Shown: positions 1 through 5,420 of the stretch, one piece after another
How the letters are laid out: each line of letters begins with the position of its first letter
Numbering within the stretch: position 1 is the first letter of the stretch
NCBI GenBank assembly: GCA_946479015.1
Contig: CAMLEQ010000284.1
Location: forward strand, 1-5,420
Length of the DNA stretch: 5,420 bases
Origin: an uncultured Gemmatimonadota bacterium
GTDB lineage: Bacteria > Gemmatimonadota > Gemmatimonadetes > Gemmatimonadales > Gemmatimonadaceae
Direction of reading: 5' to 3'
Notes under the pieces: generated by a model
Database searches by the model: none
The model's input: the letters and a program-made list of their open reading frames with translations, nothing else
What the model was told of the DNA's origin: nothing
Translations under genes and position numbers: made by a program

Positions 1-2219
1 GGCCGATCGAGCGGTTCTATCACGACTGGTACCGGCCGGATCTCATGGCGGTGGTAGTCGTGGGCGACTTCGACCGGGCGGCGATGGAGCGCGAGATCCG
101 CGCGCGCTTCGGGAAGATCCCGGCGGCGATGACCAAGCGCGCGAAGCCCGTCGATTCGCTGCCATCGAGCGCCCAGCCGGTGGTGGACGTATTCCGGGGA
201 CCTGTGCTCCCGCGAGTGGAGGTGCTGTGGCCCGCCCCCGTGCAGCCCAAGGACACCCGCGCCGCCGTGCGTCAGGAATTCGTCCAGGAGCTGCTCACGC
301 AGGAGCTGGAGGAGCGGCTGCTGCGGATTCGCGAGCATCCCTCGCGCCCCTTCATCACGGCCGACGTGGAGCACGGACGCGTGGTGCGCCCAATAGACGT
401 GGTGGGGGTGGAGCTGCTCGCCTGGCCGGACAGCCTGGAGCGCGGGCTGGCCACCGTGGTCGGCGAGATCGAGCGCGTGGCGCGGAACGGGATCCCCGAG
501 GCCGTGCTCGCGCACCGGAAGGCGGTGCTCCTCTCGCATCTCGAGCACGCGGCGGCCGCCGAGGCGGCGCGCTCCTCGAGTGCCTATGCCGACGAGTACG
601 TGCAGCACTATCTCACCGGCGAGGGGGAGCTGGTGAGCGCCCAGCAGGAGCTGGCGCTGGCGAAGGAGATCCTGCCGACGATCACGCCCGAGGTGCTGGC
701 CCGGGCCGCGCGCTTCTGGCGGGTGCCGGCGGGGAACCGCGTGCTCGTGTCGGTGCCGGAGTTCGCGCACGTGCGACCGCCTACCCGCGAGAGCGTTCTC
801 GCGCTCTTCGACTCCGTTGCGCACGCGCCGCTCGCGCCGGACAGCGAGCACGTGTCGGCCTCGGGCCCGCTCATGGCCACGCTCCCCACGCCGGGGAAGA
901 TCGTGCGCGAGACGCACGACGCGAAGGCGGGGATCACGGAGTGGACGCTCTCCAACGGCGCGCACGTGCTCGTGAAACCGACGCAGAACGATCCCGACCA
1001 GCTGCTCCTCCGCGCGTGGAGCCCCGGCGGTCTCTCCGTGCTCCCCGACTCGCTCTACTACACGCCGGGGCGGATGGTGGCGCGCGTGATGACCGACGTG
1101 GGCGGGGTGGGGGCGTTGGGGCACGACGGGCTCGCCGACCAGCTCTCCACGAGTGGGGTGCAGTCGTTGAAGGTGGACATCGGCTTCGCCGACGAGTCGG
1201 TCGATCTCGCTGGCTCGCCGAAGGCGGCGGAGGCGCTCTTCCAGCTGCTTCATCTCCAGTTCACGGGGGCGATGCTCGACTCCGCGGCGCTGGCCGGGTG
1301 GCAGAGCCTCGCCAAGTACCAGGTCCAGAGCGTGTCGATCGACGACCAGCTCAACCAGATGCTGGCCGGCGGCAACCCACGCATGATGCCCGTGCAGACA
1401 CAGCTCGCCGAGCTGGCGACGGTGCAGCAGTTGCGCGCCGTCCACGACGACCGATTCGGCAACGCGGGGGACTTCACCTTCATGCTGGTGGGCGCCGTCA
1501 CGCCGCAGGAGGTGCGTCCATTCGTGGAGCGCTACCTGGCGAGCCTGCCGAGCACGAGCAAGCGGGAGACGCCCAAGAAGGACGATGTGAAGCCCTTCCT
1601 GCACCGGGTCAACTTCATCCGGCCGGCGCTCCCGCTTCCCAAGGCGGTGACGTACCTCGTGTTCGATGGCCCCTTCCCCACCGCGCCCGAGGCGTACCTG
1701 CGCGAGCGGGAGCGGCTCTCGGCGCTCGGCGGGGTGCTCCAGGACCGGCTGCGCGTGCGACTGCGCGAGCAGCTCGCGGGGACGTACAGCCCGTTCGTCC
1801 AGAACGAGACGGTGGCGATCCCCGACGAGCATTTCCGCGTGTTCGTCGCGTTCGACGCCGCGCCCGAGCGGATGCACGCGTTGAACCTGGAGCTCATGCG
1901 GATCGTCGACTCGCTGCGGACGCACCCGGTGACGGAGGCCGAGGCGGCGCGGGCGGCGACCGTCGAGCGACGGCAGCTCGAGACCCGGCTCCAGAGCAAC
2001 GAGTACTGGATGAACGCGATCGGGCAGTTCCACCGGCTGGGCATTCCGCTCGACGAGATCGCGACGCCGTACCCGGAGCGGGAGGTGACGCCGGCGGAGC
2101 TCCAGGCTGCGGCGAAGAAGTACCTGCCGGGCGACGTGTTCATGCACCTGACGCTGATGCCGGAGGACAGCACGAGCTACCCGCACGGGGAGAAGGGGGA
2201 CAGCAGCACGACGCGGTGA
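1..2219 (+). CDS. M16 family zinc metallopeptidase, PqqL-like, 5'-truncated by window edge
   Basis: The reading frame is already open at the left edge (first complete codon at 3) and ends at TGA 2217-2219, giving 738 visible residues. It begins inside an M16 unit: FYHDWYRPDLMAVVVVGDFD (15-74) is the typical junction into the first M16 C-terminal domain. A second M16 repeat follows: LLLRAWSPGG near 1001-1030, GGVG near 1101-1112, then a final C-terminal domain with FMLVGAV (about 1479-1499) and RExxxGTY (1764-1787), resembling the family's substrate-binding Arg/Tyr pair. No HxxEH occurs in the visible part; family knowledge places it in the missing N-terminal ~200 residues, for a full length near 930 aa. 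The second repeat looks catalytically inactive, as usual. Members are exported or periplasmic peptidases that degrade peptides inside a closed chamber; the substrate here is unknown. The internal ATG at 45 is not the start, because homology continues upstream of it. Confidence 0.9.
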   Translation, partial: PIERFYHDWYRPDLMAVVVVGDFDRAAMEREIRARFGKIPAAMTKRAKPVDSLPSSAQPVVDVFRGPVLPRVEVLWPAPVQPKDTRAAVRQEFVQELLTQELEERLLRIREHPSRPFITADVEHGRVVRPIDVVGVELLAWPDSLERGLATVVGEIERVARNGIPEAVLAHRKAVLLSHLEHAAAAEAARSSSAYADEYVQHYLTGEGELVSAQQELALAKEILPTITPEVLARAARFWRVPAGNRVLVSVPEFAHVRPPTRESVLALFDSVAHAPLAPDSEHVSASGPLMATLPTPGKIVRETHDAKAGITEWTLSNGAHVLVKPTQNDPDQLLLRAWSPGGLSVLPDSLYYTPGRMVARVMTDVGGVGALGHDGLADQLSTSGVQSLKVDIGFADESVDLAGSPKAAEALFQLLHLQFTGAMLDSAALAGWQSLAKYQVQSVSIDDQLNQMLAGGNPRMMPVQTQLAELATVQQLRAVHDDRFGNAGDFTFMLVGAVTPQEVRPFVERYLASLPSTSKRETPKKDDVKPFLHRVNFIRPALPLPKAVTYLVFDGPFPTAPEAYLRERERLSALGGVLQDRLRVRLREQLAGTYSPFVQNETVAIPDEHFRVFVAFDAAPERMHALNLELMRIVDSLRTHPVTEAEAARAATVERRQLETRLQSNEYWMNAIGQFHRLGIPLDEIATPYPEREVTPAELQAAAKKYLPGDVFMHLTLMPEDSTSYPHGEKGDSSTTR

Positions 2220-2288
2220 GGGGGAGAGTGGAGTGGCGCGGCGCCGAAGGAGTCCCGTGCCGTACTGCTGAACAATAGAAACGGTCGA

Positions 2289-2336
2289 GACGACGGCCGC
2301 TCGACGAAGCACGTGCGTAGCCCAGCGGCCGTCGTC
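2289..2336 (+). terminator. Hairpin 1, perfect 13-bp stem, candidate terminator
   Basis: GACGACGGCCGCT (2289-2301) is exactly complementary to AGCGGCCGTCGTC (2324-2336), with a 22-base loop that contains the palindrome GCACGTGC (2309-2316). It lies 70 bases after the peptidase stop. No T-run follows on the + strand (next bases ATCTGG). On the - strand the stem is followed, about ten bases on, by a moderately T-rich stretch (complement of 2270-2282), so it could work better in that direction, although no - strand gene is seen. Terminator function is inferred from position and symmetry. Confidence 0.45.
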
Positions 2337-2344
2337 ATCTGGCT

Positions 2345-2387
2345 CGAGGACGCGCCAGCCCCCGCCATGGGGGCTGGCGCGTCCTCG
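2345..2387 (+). terminator. Hairpin 2, perfect 19-bp stem with 5-base loop, candidate terminator
   Basis: Bases 2345-2363 pair without mismatch with 2369-2387 around the loop GCCAT (2364-2368); the top of the stem is five C-G pairs. It starts only eight bases after hairpin 1. No T-run follows on the + strand (TCCATCCG), so a classical U-tract is missing, which is not rare in GC-rich genomes. It sits 125 bases past the peptidase stop and about 300 before the sigma-factor start, and so probably ends or stabilises the peptidase transcript. The symmetry is certain; the function is inferred. Confidence 0.6.
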
Positions 2388-2550
2388 TCCATCCGCATCA
2401 TGAGGCGGCGCTCACGCTGTCTCGAGCCGCTCTCCCGCGAGGGAACCGCGCGATCGCTTCCATGATTTCTACAGCCCGCCCACGCATGCATCGTAACGTC
2501 GGGGCTTCGCCGGCGCTGTTCGAGGATGCGGTGCACGTACCGCCGAGCGA

Positions 2551-2582
2551 TCTCCCTCTCCCCCTCTCTCCCCCCCTCCTCC
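2551..2582 (+). repeat. 32-base pure pyrimidine tract in the sigma-factor leader
   Basis: All 32 bases from 2551 to 2582 are C or T (purines on the other strand), including a run of seven C at 2570-2576. A second tract of 12 pyrimidines is at 2644-2655, 34 bases before the sigma-factor ATG. Such low-complexity tracts can be length-variable or take up unusual DNA structures. Whether this one has a role is not shown by the sequence. Confidence 0.6.
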
Positions 2583-2672
2583 GCCCTCGCCGCCTGCGCG
2601 CCGTGGAGGGATCCGGTCCTCCCGTGACTTCGCCCGCTCGTAGTCTCTCCCTCTCATCTCGCGGCGAACGCC

Positions 2673-2677
2673 AGGTG
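2673..2677 (+). promoter_or_regulatory. Weak candidate ribosome binding site of the sigma-factor gene
   Basis: AGGTG lies 12 bases before the ATG at 2690. The match is partial and the spacing is longer than usual, so it only mildly supports this start; the main argument for ATG 2690 is the conserved protein N-terminus. Confidence 0.3.
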
Positions 2678-2689
2678 CAGCGCAACGAC

Positions 2690-3250
2690 ATGGACGAGCT
2701 CTCAGCCGATCTGCTCGCGCGATTCCGCGCGGGAGACGAGAGCGCGTTCGAGGCGATGTTCCGGGCATACGCCGCTCCGCTCTGCGACTTCGCGATGTAC
2801 TTCACGCGATCGCGGGAGCAGGCCACCGAGGTGGTGCACGACGTGTTCCTGCTCGTCTGGGCCCGGCGCGACCGGCTCGACGTGCGCACGAATCTTCGTG
2901 CCTACCTGTACCGCGCCACGCGCAACCGCGCGCTCGAGGTGAGGCGCCGCGACACCTTCTTTCGGCGGTGGGTCGAGCGGACCACGGTCGAGCAGGCGGA
3001 CGACGAGTCGGCGCGGCTGGCGCCGACGCCACACGAGCAATTCGAGCGGGACGAGCAAGCCGCCGCCCTGCGACGAGCGATCGACGCGCTGCCAGAGCGC
3101 CGGCGCATGGTGCTCCTCCTGCGCTGGCGCGACGGCATGCGCAACGAGCAGGTGGCCGAGCTGATGGGCATCTCGGTGAAGACCGTCGAGAACCAGATCA
3201 CCCAGGCGCTGCGGACGCTCCGCGAGCAGCTGTTCCACGACCGTGGCTGA
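2690..3250 (+). CDS. ECF-type RNA polymerase sigma factor, FecI-like
   Basis: This 186-residue protein has the two-domain layout of extracytoplasmic-function sigma factors. Region 2 spans about residues 16-88: FEAMFRAYAAPL, then EVVHDVFLLVWARR (47-60) for core-polymerase and -10 contacts, and RAYLYRATRNRALEVRRRD. An acidic linker (about 100-122) leads to region 4 (about 125-182), whose helix-turn-helix reads NEQVAELMGISVKTVENQI (152-170). The 'GISVKTVE' form resembles the Bacteroidota-expanded ECF family found beside FecR and SusC-like genes. Length is normal. I chose ATG 2690 because MDELSADLLARFRAGDE is a typical N-terminus; an in-frame ATG at 2462 would add 76 residues of Pro/Arg/Ser-rich sequence. 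The stop is 86 bases before fecR, so co-transcription is likely. It should act in the cytoplasm, held or activated by the FecR protein next door, and direct transcription of the receptor gene. Target promoters are not recognisable. Confidence 0.92.
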   Translation: MDELSADLLARFRAGDESAFEAMFRAYAAPLCDFAMYFTRSREQATEVVHDVFLLVWARRDRLDVRTNLRAYLYRATRNRALEVRRRDTFFRRWVERTTVEQADDESARLAPTPHEQFERDEQAAALRRAIDALPERRRMVLLLRWRDGMRNEQVAELMGISVKTVENQITQALRTLREQLFHDRG

Positions 3251-3303
3251 CACTCGCGGCGGCGCGAATGGGGGCGAACGCGCGCTCCTCCATCAGACCT
3301 TCG

Positions 3304-3314
3304 TGAACAGTTCA
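3304..3314. promoter_or_regulatory. Small inverted repeat in the sigma-fecR gap, possible regulatory site
   Basis: TGAACAGTTCA consists of two 5-base arms around a central A, 22 bases before the fecR ATG. It contains GAAC, a core seen in -35 elements of many ECF promoters, and is followed by a short CT-rich stretch. It could be part of an internal promoter or an operator, but an 11-base symmetry can arise by chance and no second copy was found upstream of the neighbouring genes. Confidence 0.18.
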
Positions 3315-3336
3315 TCCTCTCTTGCCTACCGGCATC

Positions 3337-4458
3337 ATGTCCGAATCCGTTGACGATCTTCTCCTCGACCGCTACGTGGCCGGTGAGTGCGACGCCGCGG
3401 AGCGTGCCCACGTCGACCGCATGTTGGTGGCCGACGCGGCGTTGGCGCGCCGGATCGAGCAGATACAGGCGCTCCGGAGCGGGGCGCAGCGGATGTCGCA
3501 GTCGTGGAACGTGGACCTGCTGTGGCGCGAGCTGCAGGAGCGGCGCGCCGCGGCCGCCGACACCCACAGCGCGCCGGACCCACTCGCTGCGGATCGCCGC
3601 GCGGAGCGCCGCGCGGCGTCGGCACGAGTGATGGGGGCGCTCCCCCGCGCGCGTCGCGGGCGGTGGGCGGCGGTGGCGCGTCTCGCGGCGGCGGTCGTGG
3701 TCGCCGCCGCGGCCGGCGCCGGCGCGCGCTGGTACGCGGGGCAGGCGGAGCACGACGCACCGCAATCGCGCTACCGGATGGAGGCGCAGCACGGCCGCAT
3801 CGTGAGCGTGCGCCTCGCGGACGGGAGCCGCGTCACGCTCGCCGCGGGGAGCGCGCTCGAGGTGCCGCGCACCTTTCCCGAGGGGGGGCGCGACGTGGCC
3901 CTCACCGGCCAGGCGTACTTCGAGATCGCGCACGACAGCACCCACCCGTTCCGCGTGCACACGCGCGGCGCGCTCACGCGCGTGTTGGGGACCAAGTTCG
4001 ACGTGCGGGCGTACCCCGAGGACTCCGCGGTGACGGTGGTGGTGACCGAGGGGCACGTGGCGTTCGGCGCCGATGCCGGCGAGGGCCTCCCGTCCGGTGC
4101 CTCGCCGCGCGGTGCAAACGGCGCGGTGCCGAGCGTCACGCTCTCGCGCGGCGACCGGGCGCGACTGGTGCCCGGTGGCGTGGTGCGCGTGGAGCGCGGC
4201 GTGGGCGGGGAGCGCGATCTCGCGTGGATGCAGGGGCGGCTGGAGTTCGTGGACACGCCGCTGCGGGCCGTGATCCGCGACGTCGAGCGGTGGTACGACG
4301 TGCACATCGTGCTCTCCGACAGCTCGCTGGCGAGCGCTCCGGTGACGGCATCGTTCGGCAACGAGCCAGTGGACGGTGTGCTCCGGACGCTTGCCGTGTC
4401 ACTCGACGTGCCGCTCCGGCGACGCGGCGACACGGCGTGGCTCGGCGCGTCTCGATGA
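3337..4458 (+). CDS. FecR-type anti-sigma factor / transmembrane signal transducer
   Basis: This 373-residue protein follows the FecR plan. The cytoplasmic N-terminus (about 1-70; DLLLDRYVAGECDAAERAHV, LLWRELQ) is the sigma-binding region. After a charged linker, one Ala/Val-rich membrane segment (about 111-131) is preceded by arginines, placing the N-terminus inside. The periplasmic FecR domain shows LADGSRVTLAAGSALE (160-175), GQAYFEIAHD (191-200), FRVHTR (205-210) and VLGTKFDVRAY (216-226). The C-terminal DUF4974/STN-like domain runs from LEFVDTPLRAVIRDVERWYD (302-321) to about 369. Residues 244-266 look like a Gly/Ser/Ala-rich loop insertion. It should inhibit or activate the upstream sigma factor according to receptor state, likely after regulated proteolysis, as known for FecR homologues. 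ATG 3337 is preferred; a TTG at 3322 would add only five residues. No good ribosome binding site is visible, suggesting weak or coupled translation. Confidence 0.92.
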   Translation: MSESVDDLLLDRYVAGECDAAERAHVDRMLVADAALARRIEQIQALRSGAQRMSQSWNVDLLWRELQERRAAAADTHSAPDPLAADRRAERRAASARVMGALPRARRGRWAAVARLAAAVVVAAAAGAGARWYAGQAEHDAPQSRYRMEAQHGRIVSVRLADGSRVTLAAGSALEVPRTFPEGGRDVALTGQAYFEIAHDSTHPFRVHTRGALTRVLGTKFDVRAYPEDSAVTVVVTEGHVAFGADAGEGLPSGASPRGANGAVPSVTLSRGDRARLVPGGVVRVERGVGGERDLAWMQGRLEFVDTPLRAVIRDVERWYDVHIVLSDSSLASAPVTASFGNEPVDGVLRTLAVSLDVPLRRRGDTAWLGASR

Positions 4459-4571
4459 CCGGCCACGCGCGAGCGGCGGAGCCGCACGCCCTCCACGACA
4501 GCCATCCCACTCACTCTCTCCAGTTCGCGCGCCGCGGCGGGCCGTGCGCGATCGCCCTCCGACCTTCGCTT

Positions 4572-4575
4572 GGAG
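4572..4575 (+). promoter_or_regulatory. Ribosome binding site of the receptor gene
   Basis: GGAG lies seven bases before ATG 4583, an ordinary spacing. It settles the start of the receptor gene, which is followed directly by a signal peptide. It is the best ribosome binding site in the window, which fits high expression of an outer-membrane receptor compared with its regulators. Confidence 0.65.
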
Positions 4576-4582
4576 TCATCAC

Positions 4583-5420
4583 ATGACAGCTCGCAGGGCA
4601 GCCCTGCTGCTGGCCGGTTGCGTCCCTCTGGCGTGGGCGATCACCGCGCGGCGTGCCGCCGCGCAGGACAGCGCGGCTCCGGCGCCGGCGTCCGCCGCGC
4701 AGCCGGTGTCGGGAGCGAGCGGGGCGGCCGCGGCCGACGCGGCCGGCGCAGCCGGCGCGGGACGCACCGAGCGAGGCGCGCCGGCGCCGCTCACCCGGCG
4801 CGTGTCGCTCGCGCTCACCGACGTCACTCTCGGTGCGGCGCTCCAGGAGATCGCGTCGCAGTCGGGGATCAACCTGTCGTACAGCGGGCGCGTGGTGCCG
4901 GTATCGCGGCGCGTGTCCGCGCATTTCACCGACGTCACGGTGCGGGTCGCGCTCGATGCCGTGCTGGCGGGGACGGGGATCGAGGTGCGGGAGGAAGAGG
5001 GCCGGATCATCCTCGCGCGGCGGCACCACGTGAAGACCTCCGAGGAGGGCGAGGCGGACACCGTCGGCCACGCGGCCGTGGTGGTGCGCGTGGTGGACAC
5101 GACCACGTCGCAGCCGATCCCGGGCACGGTGGTGGGCGTGAAGGGGACGAAGCTCACCGCGACCACTAGCCAGCAAGGGTACGCGCTGCTGCGGAGCGTG
5201 CCCTCGGGGCTGCAGGTGGTGACGGTGCGCTTCCTCGGCTACGTGCCGGCGGAGAAGCAGATCGTCGTGCCGGACAGCGGCTACACGCGCGTGAGCTTCA
5301 CCCTCCGGATGGGGATGAGCCGATTGCAGGAGGTGGTGACGACGGCCACTGGGCAGCGGCGACGGTACGAGCTGGGGAACGACATCACCATCCTGAACGT
5401 CGACTCCATCACCGCGACGC
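4583..5420 (+). CDS. SusC-like TonB-dependent outer-membrane receptor with STN signalling domain, 3'-truncated by window edge
   Basis: The frame stays open from ATG 4583 to the right edge (279 codons); SusC-like family members usually reach about 1000 residues. In order: signal peptide (TARR, hydrophobic 6-20, likely cleavage near AAAQD, 25-29); an Ala/Gly/Pro-rich linker (about 30-70); an STN domain (about 73-146: SLALTDVTLGAALQEIASQSG, VSAHFTDVTVRVALDAVLAG, GRIILA); a carboxypeptidase-regulatory-like beta-sandwich (about 164-242: VVRVVDTTTSQPIPGTVVGV, TTSQQGYALL, VTVRFLGY); then LQEVVTTATGQRRRYELGND (248-267), the TonB-box and plug start typical of SusC-like receptors. Such proteins import bulky nutrients through the outer membrane using TonB energy. 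The STN domain indicates signalling to the periplasmic part of the neighbouring FecR. It starts 124 bases after fecR with its own ribosome binding site, so it may share the operon or have a sigma-dependent promoter in the gap. Substrate is not deducible; barrel and any SusD partner lie outside. Confidence 0.92.
   Translation, partial: MTARRAALLLAGCVPLAWAITARRAAAQDSAAPAPASAAQPVSGASGAAAADAAGAAGAGRTERGAPAPLTRRVSLALTDVTLGAALQEIASQSGINLSYSGRVVPVSRRVSAHFTDVTVRVALDAVLAGTGIEVREEEGRIILARRHHVKTSEEGEADTVGHAAVVVRVVDTTTSQPIPGTVVGVKGTKLTATTSQQGYALLRSVPSGLQVVTVRFLGYVPAEKQIVVPDSGYTRVSFTLRMGMSRLQEVVTTATGQRRRYELGNDITILNVDSITAT

Larger units (their letters stand above)
2220..2689. other. Intergenic region between the peptidase and the sigma-factor gene
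   Basis: No convincing gene lies in these 470 bases; open frames here on either strand translate to Arg/Pro/Ser-rich sequence without family features. The left part holds a short A-rich patch (2273-2282), two strong hairpins (2289-2336, 2345-2387) and then about 300 bases of leader before the sigma-factor start. The leader contains a long pyrimidine tract (2551-2582) and a shorter one (2644-2655). I could not identify a clear promoter for the sigma gene. The region most likely ends transcription of the peptidase and holds the promoter and 5' untranslated region of the signalling genes. Confidence 0.6.

Noticed and set aside
537..548. HLEH in the peptidase, resembling the M16 zinc motif HxxEH
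   Set aside because: It is one residue short (HxEH), lies in an Ala-rich helix of the wrong domain, and the true motif belongs to the missing N-terminal part.
227..2278. Long open frame (684 codons) overlapping the peptidase gene in another + strand frame
   Set aside because: Its translation is Arg/Ala/Gly-rich without domain features and mirrors the GC-rich codon pattern of the M16 gene, which matches a known family along its whole length.
2442..2470. GGAACC followed by ATTT as an ECF-type promoter upstream of the sigma gene
   Set aside because: The -35-like core is present but I see no convincing -10 element at the right distance, and the motif is too short to support alone.
2177..2536. 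- strand open frame (119 codons) covering the tandem hairpins
   Set aside because: It would place both perfect inverted repeats inside a coding sequence, has no recognisable motif and no supported start.
2462..2689. In-frame N-terminal extension of the sigma factor from ATG 2462
   Set aside because: The added 76 residues are low-complexity and include the translated pyrimidine tract; the conserved ECF N-terminus begins at ATG 2690.
2902..4305. Long - strand open frame (467 codons) across the sigma and fecR genes
   Set aside because: It is rich in His, Arg and Pro, shows no family motif, spans two real genes and their gap, and is the usual antisense shadow in GC-rich DNA.
4473..4551. Short GC-rich stem-loops in the fecR-receptor gap (for example 4473-4485 and 4527-4551)
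   Set aside because: Stems are only five to seven pairs and expected by chance at this base composition; no T-run follows.
3296..4568. Shared 8-mer GACCTTCG before fecR (3296-3303) and before the receptor gene (4561-4568)
   Set aside because: Distances to the start codons differ (33 and 14 bases between) and no flanking bases are shared consistently, so it is probably chance.
3387..4586. 399-codon + strand open frame overlapping fecR
   Set aside because: Arg/Gly/Ala-rich shadow of fecR, which has a clear FecR domain order in its own frame.
4610..4621. Lipobox-like LAGC at residues 10-13 of the receptor
   Set aside because: The cysteine comes too early for a normal lipoprotein signal peptide, the hydrophobic segment continues beyond it, and an Ala-x-Ala type cleavage site follows near residue 27. 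Chance match is more likely.

Overview
The window is very GC-rich (I estimate about 70%, not counted exactly) with strong G/C preference at third codon positions, so most frames are open over long stretches. It carries four genes, all on the + strand. An ECF sigma factor of the 'ISVKTVE' type, a FecR with a C-terminal DUF4974-like domain, and a SusC-type receptor combining STN and carboxypeptidase-regulatory-like domains are typical of Bacteroidota-style surface signalling. Combined with this GC content they suggest a Gemmatimonadota member. That assignment is an inference from style, not from a marker gene.

Layout. (1) 1-2219: the C-terminal roughly three quarters of a large two-repeat M16 metallopeptidase (PqqL-like). 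Its zinc-binding N-terminus lies upstream of the window. (2) 2220-2689: a 470-base non-coding region with two perfect hairpins (2289-2336 and 2345-2387), probably a transcription boundary, then a long leader with a 32-base pure pyrimidine tract. (3) 2690-3250: an ECF sigma factor of 186 aa. (4) 3337-4458: a FecR-type anti-sigma factor/transmembrane sensor of 373 aa. (5) 4583-5420: the first 279 codons of a TonB-dependent outer-membrane receptor, with signal peptide, Ala-rich linker, STN domain, carboxypeptidase-regulatory-like beta-sandwich and start of the plug. It runs off the right edge.

How they work together. Genes 3-5 form a cell-surface signalling unit. The receptor's periplasmic STN domain is expected to touch the periplasmic part of FecR when substrate binds. 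FecR passes the signal through its single membrane helix to the cytoplasmic sigma factor, which redirects RNA polymerase, probably to the receptor gene and any SusD-like gene beyond the window. The substrate cannot be read from this window. The M16 peptidase appears to be a separate transcription unit. I saw no tRNA, rRNA, CRISPR array, insertion sequence or phage feature. The system belongs to a known class; its regulatory leader and the receptor's N-terminal linker are the less ordinary parts.
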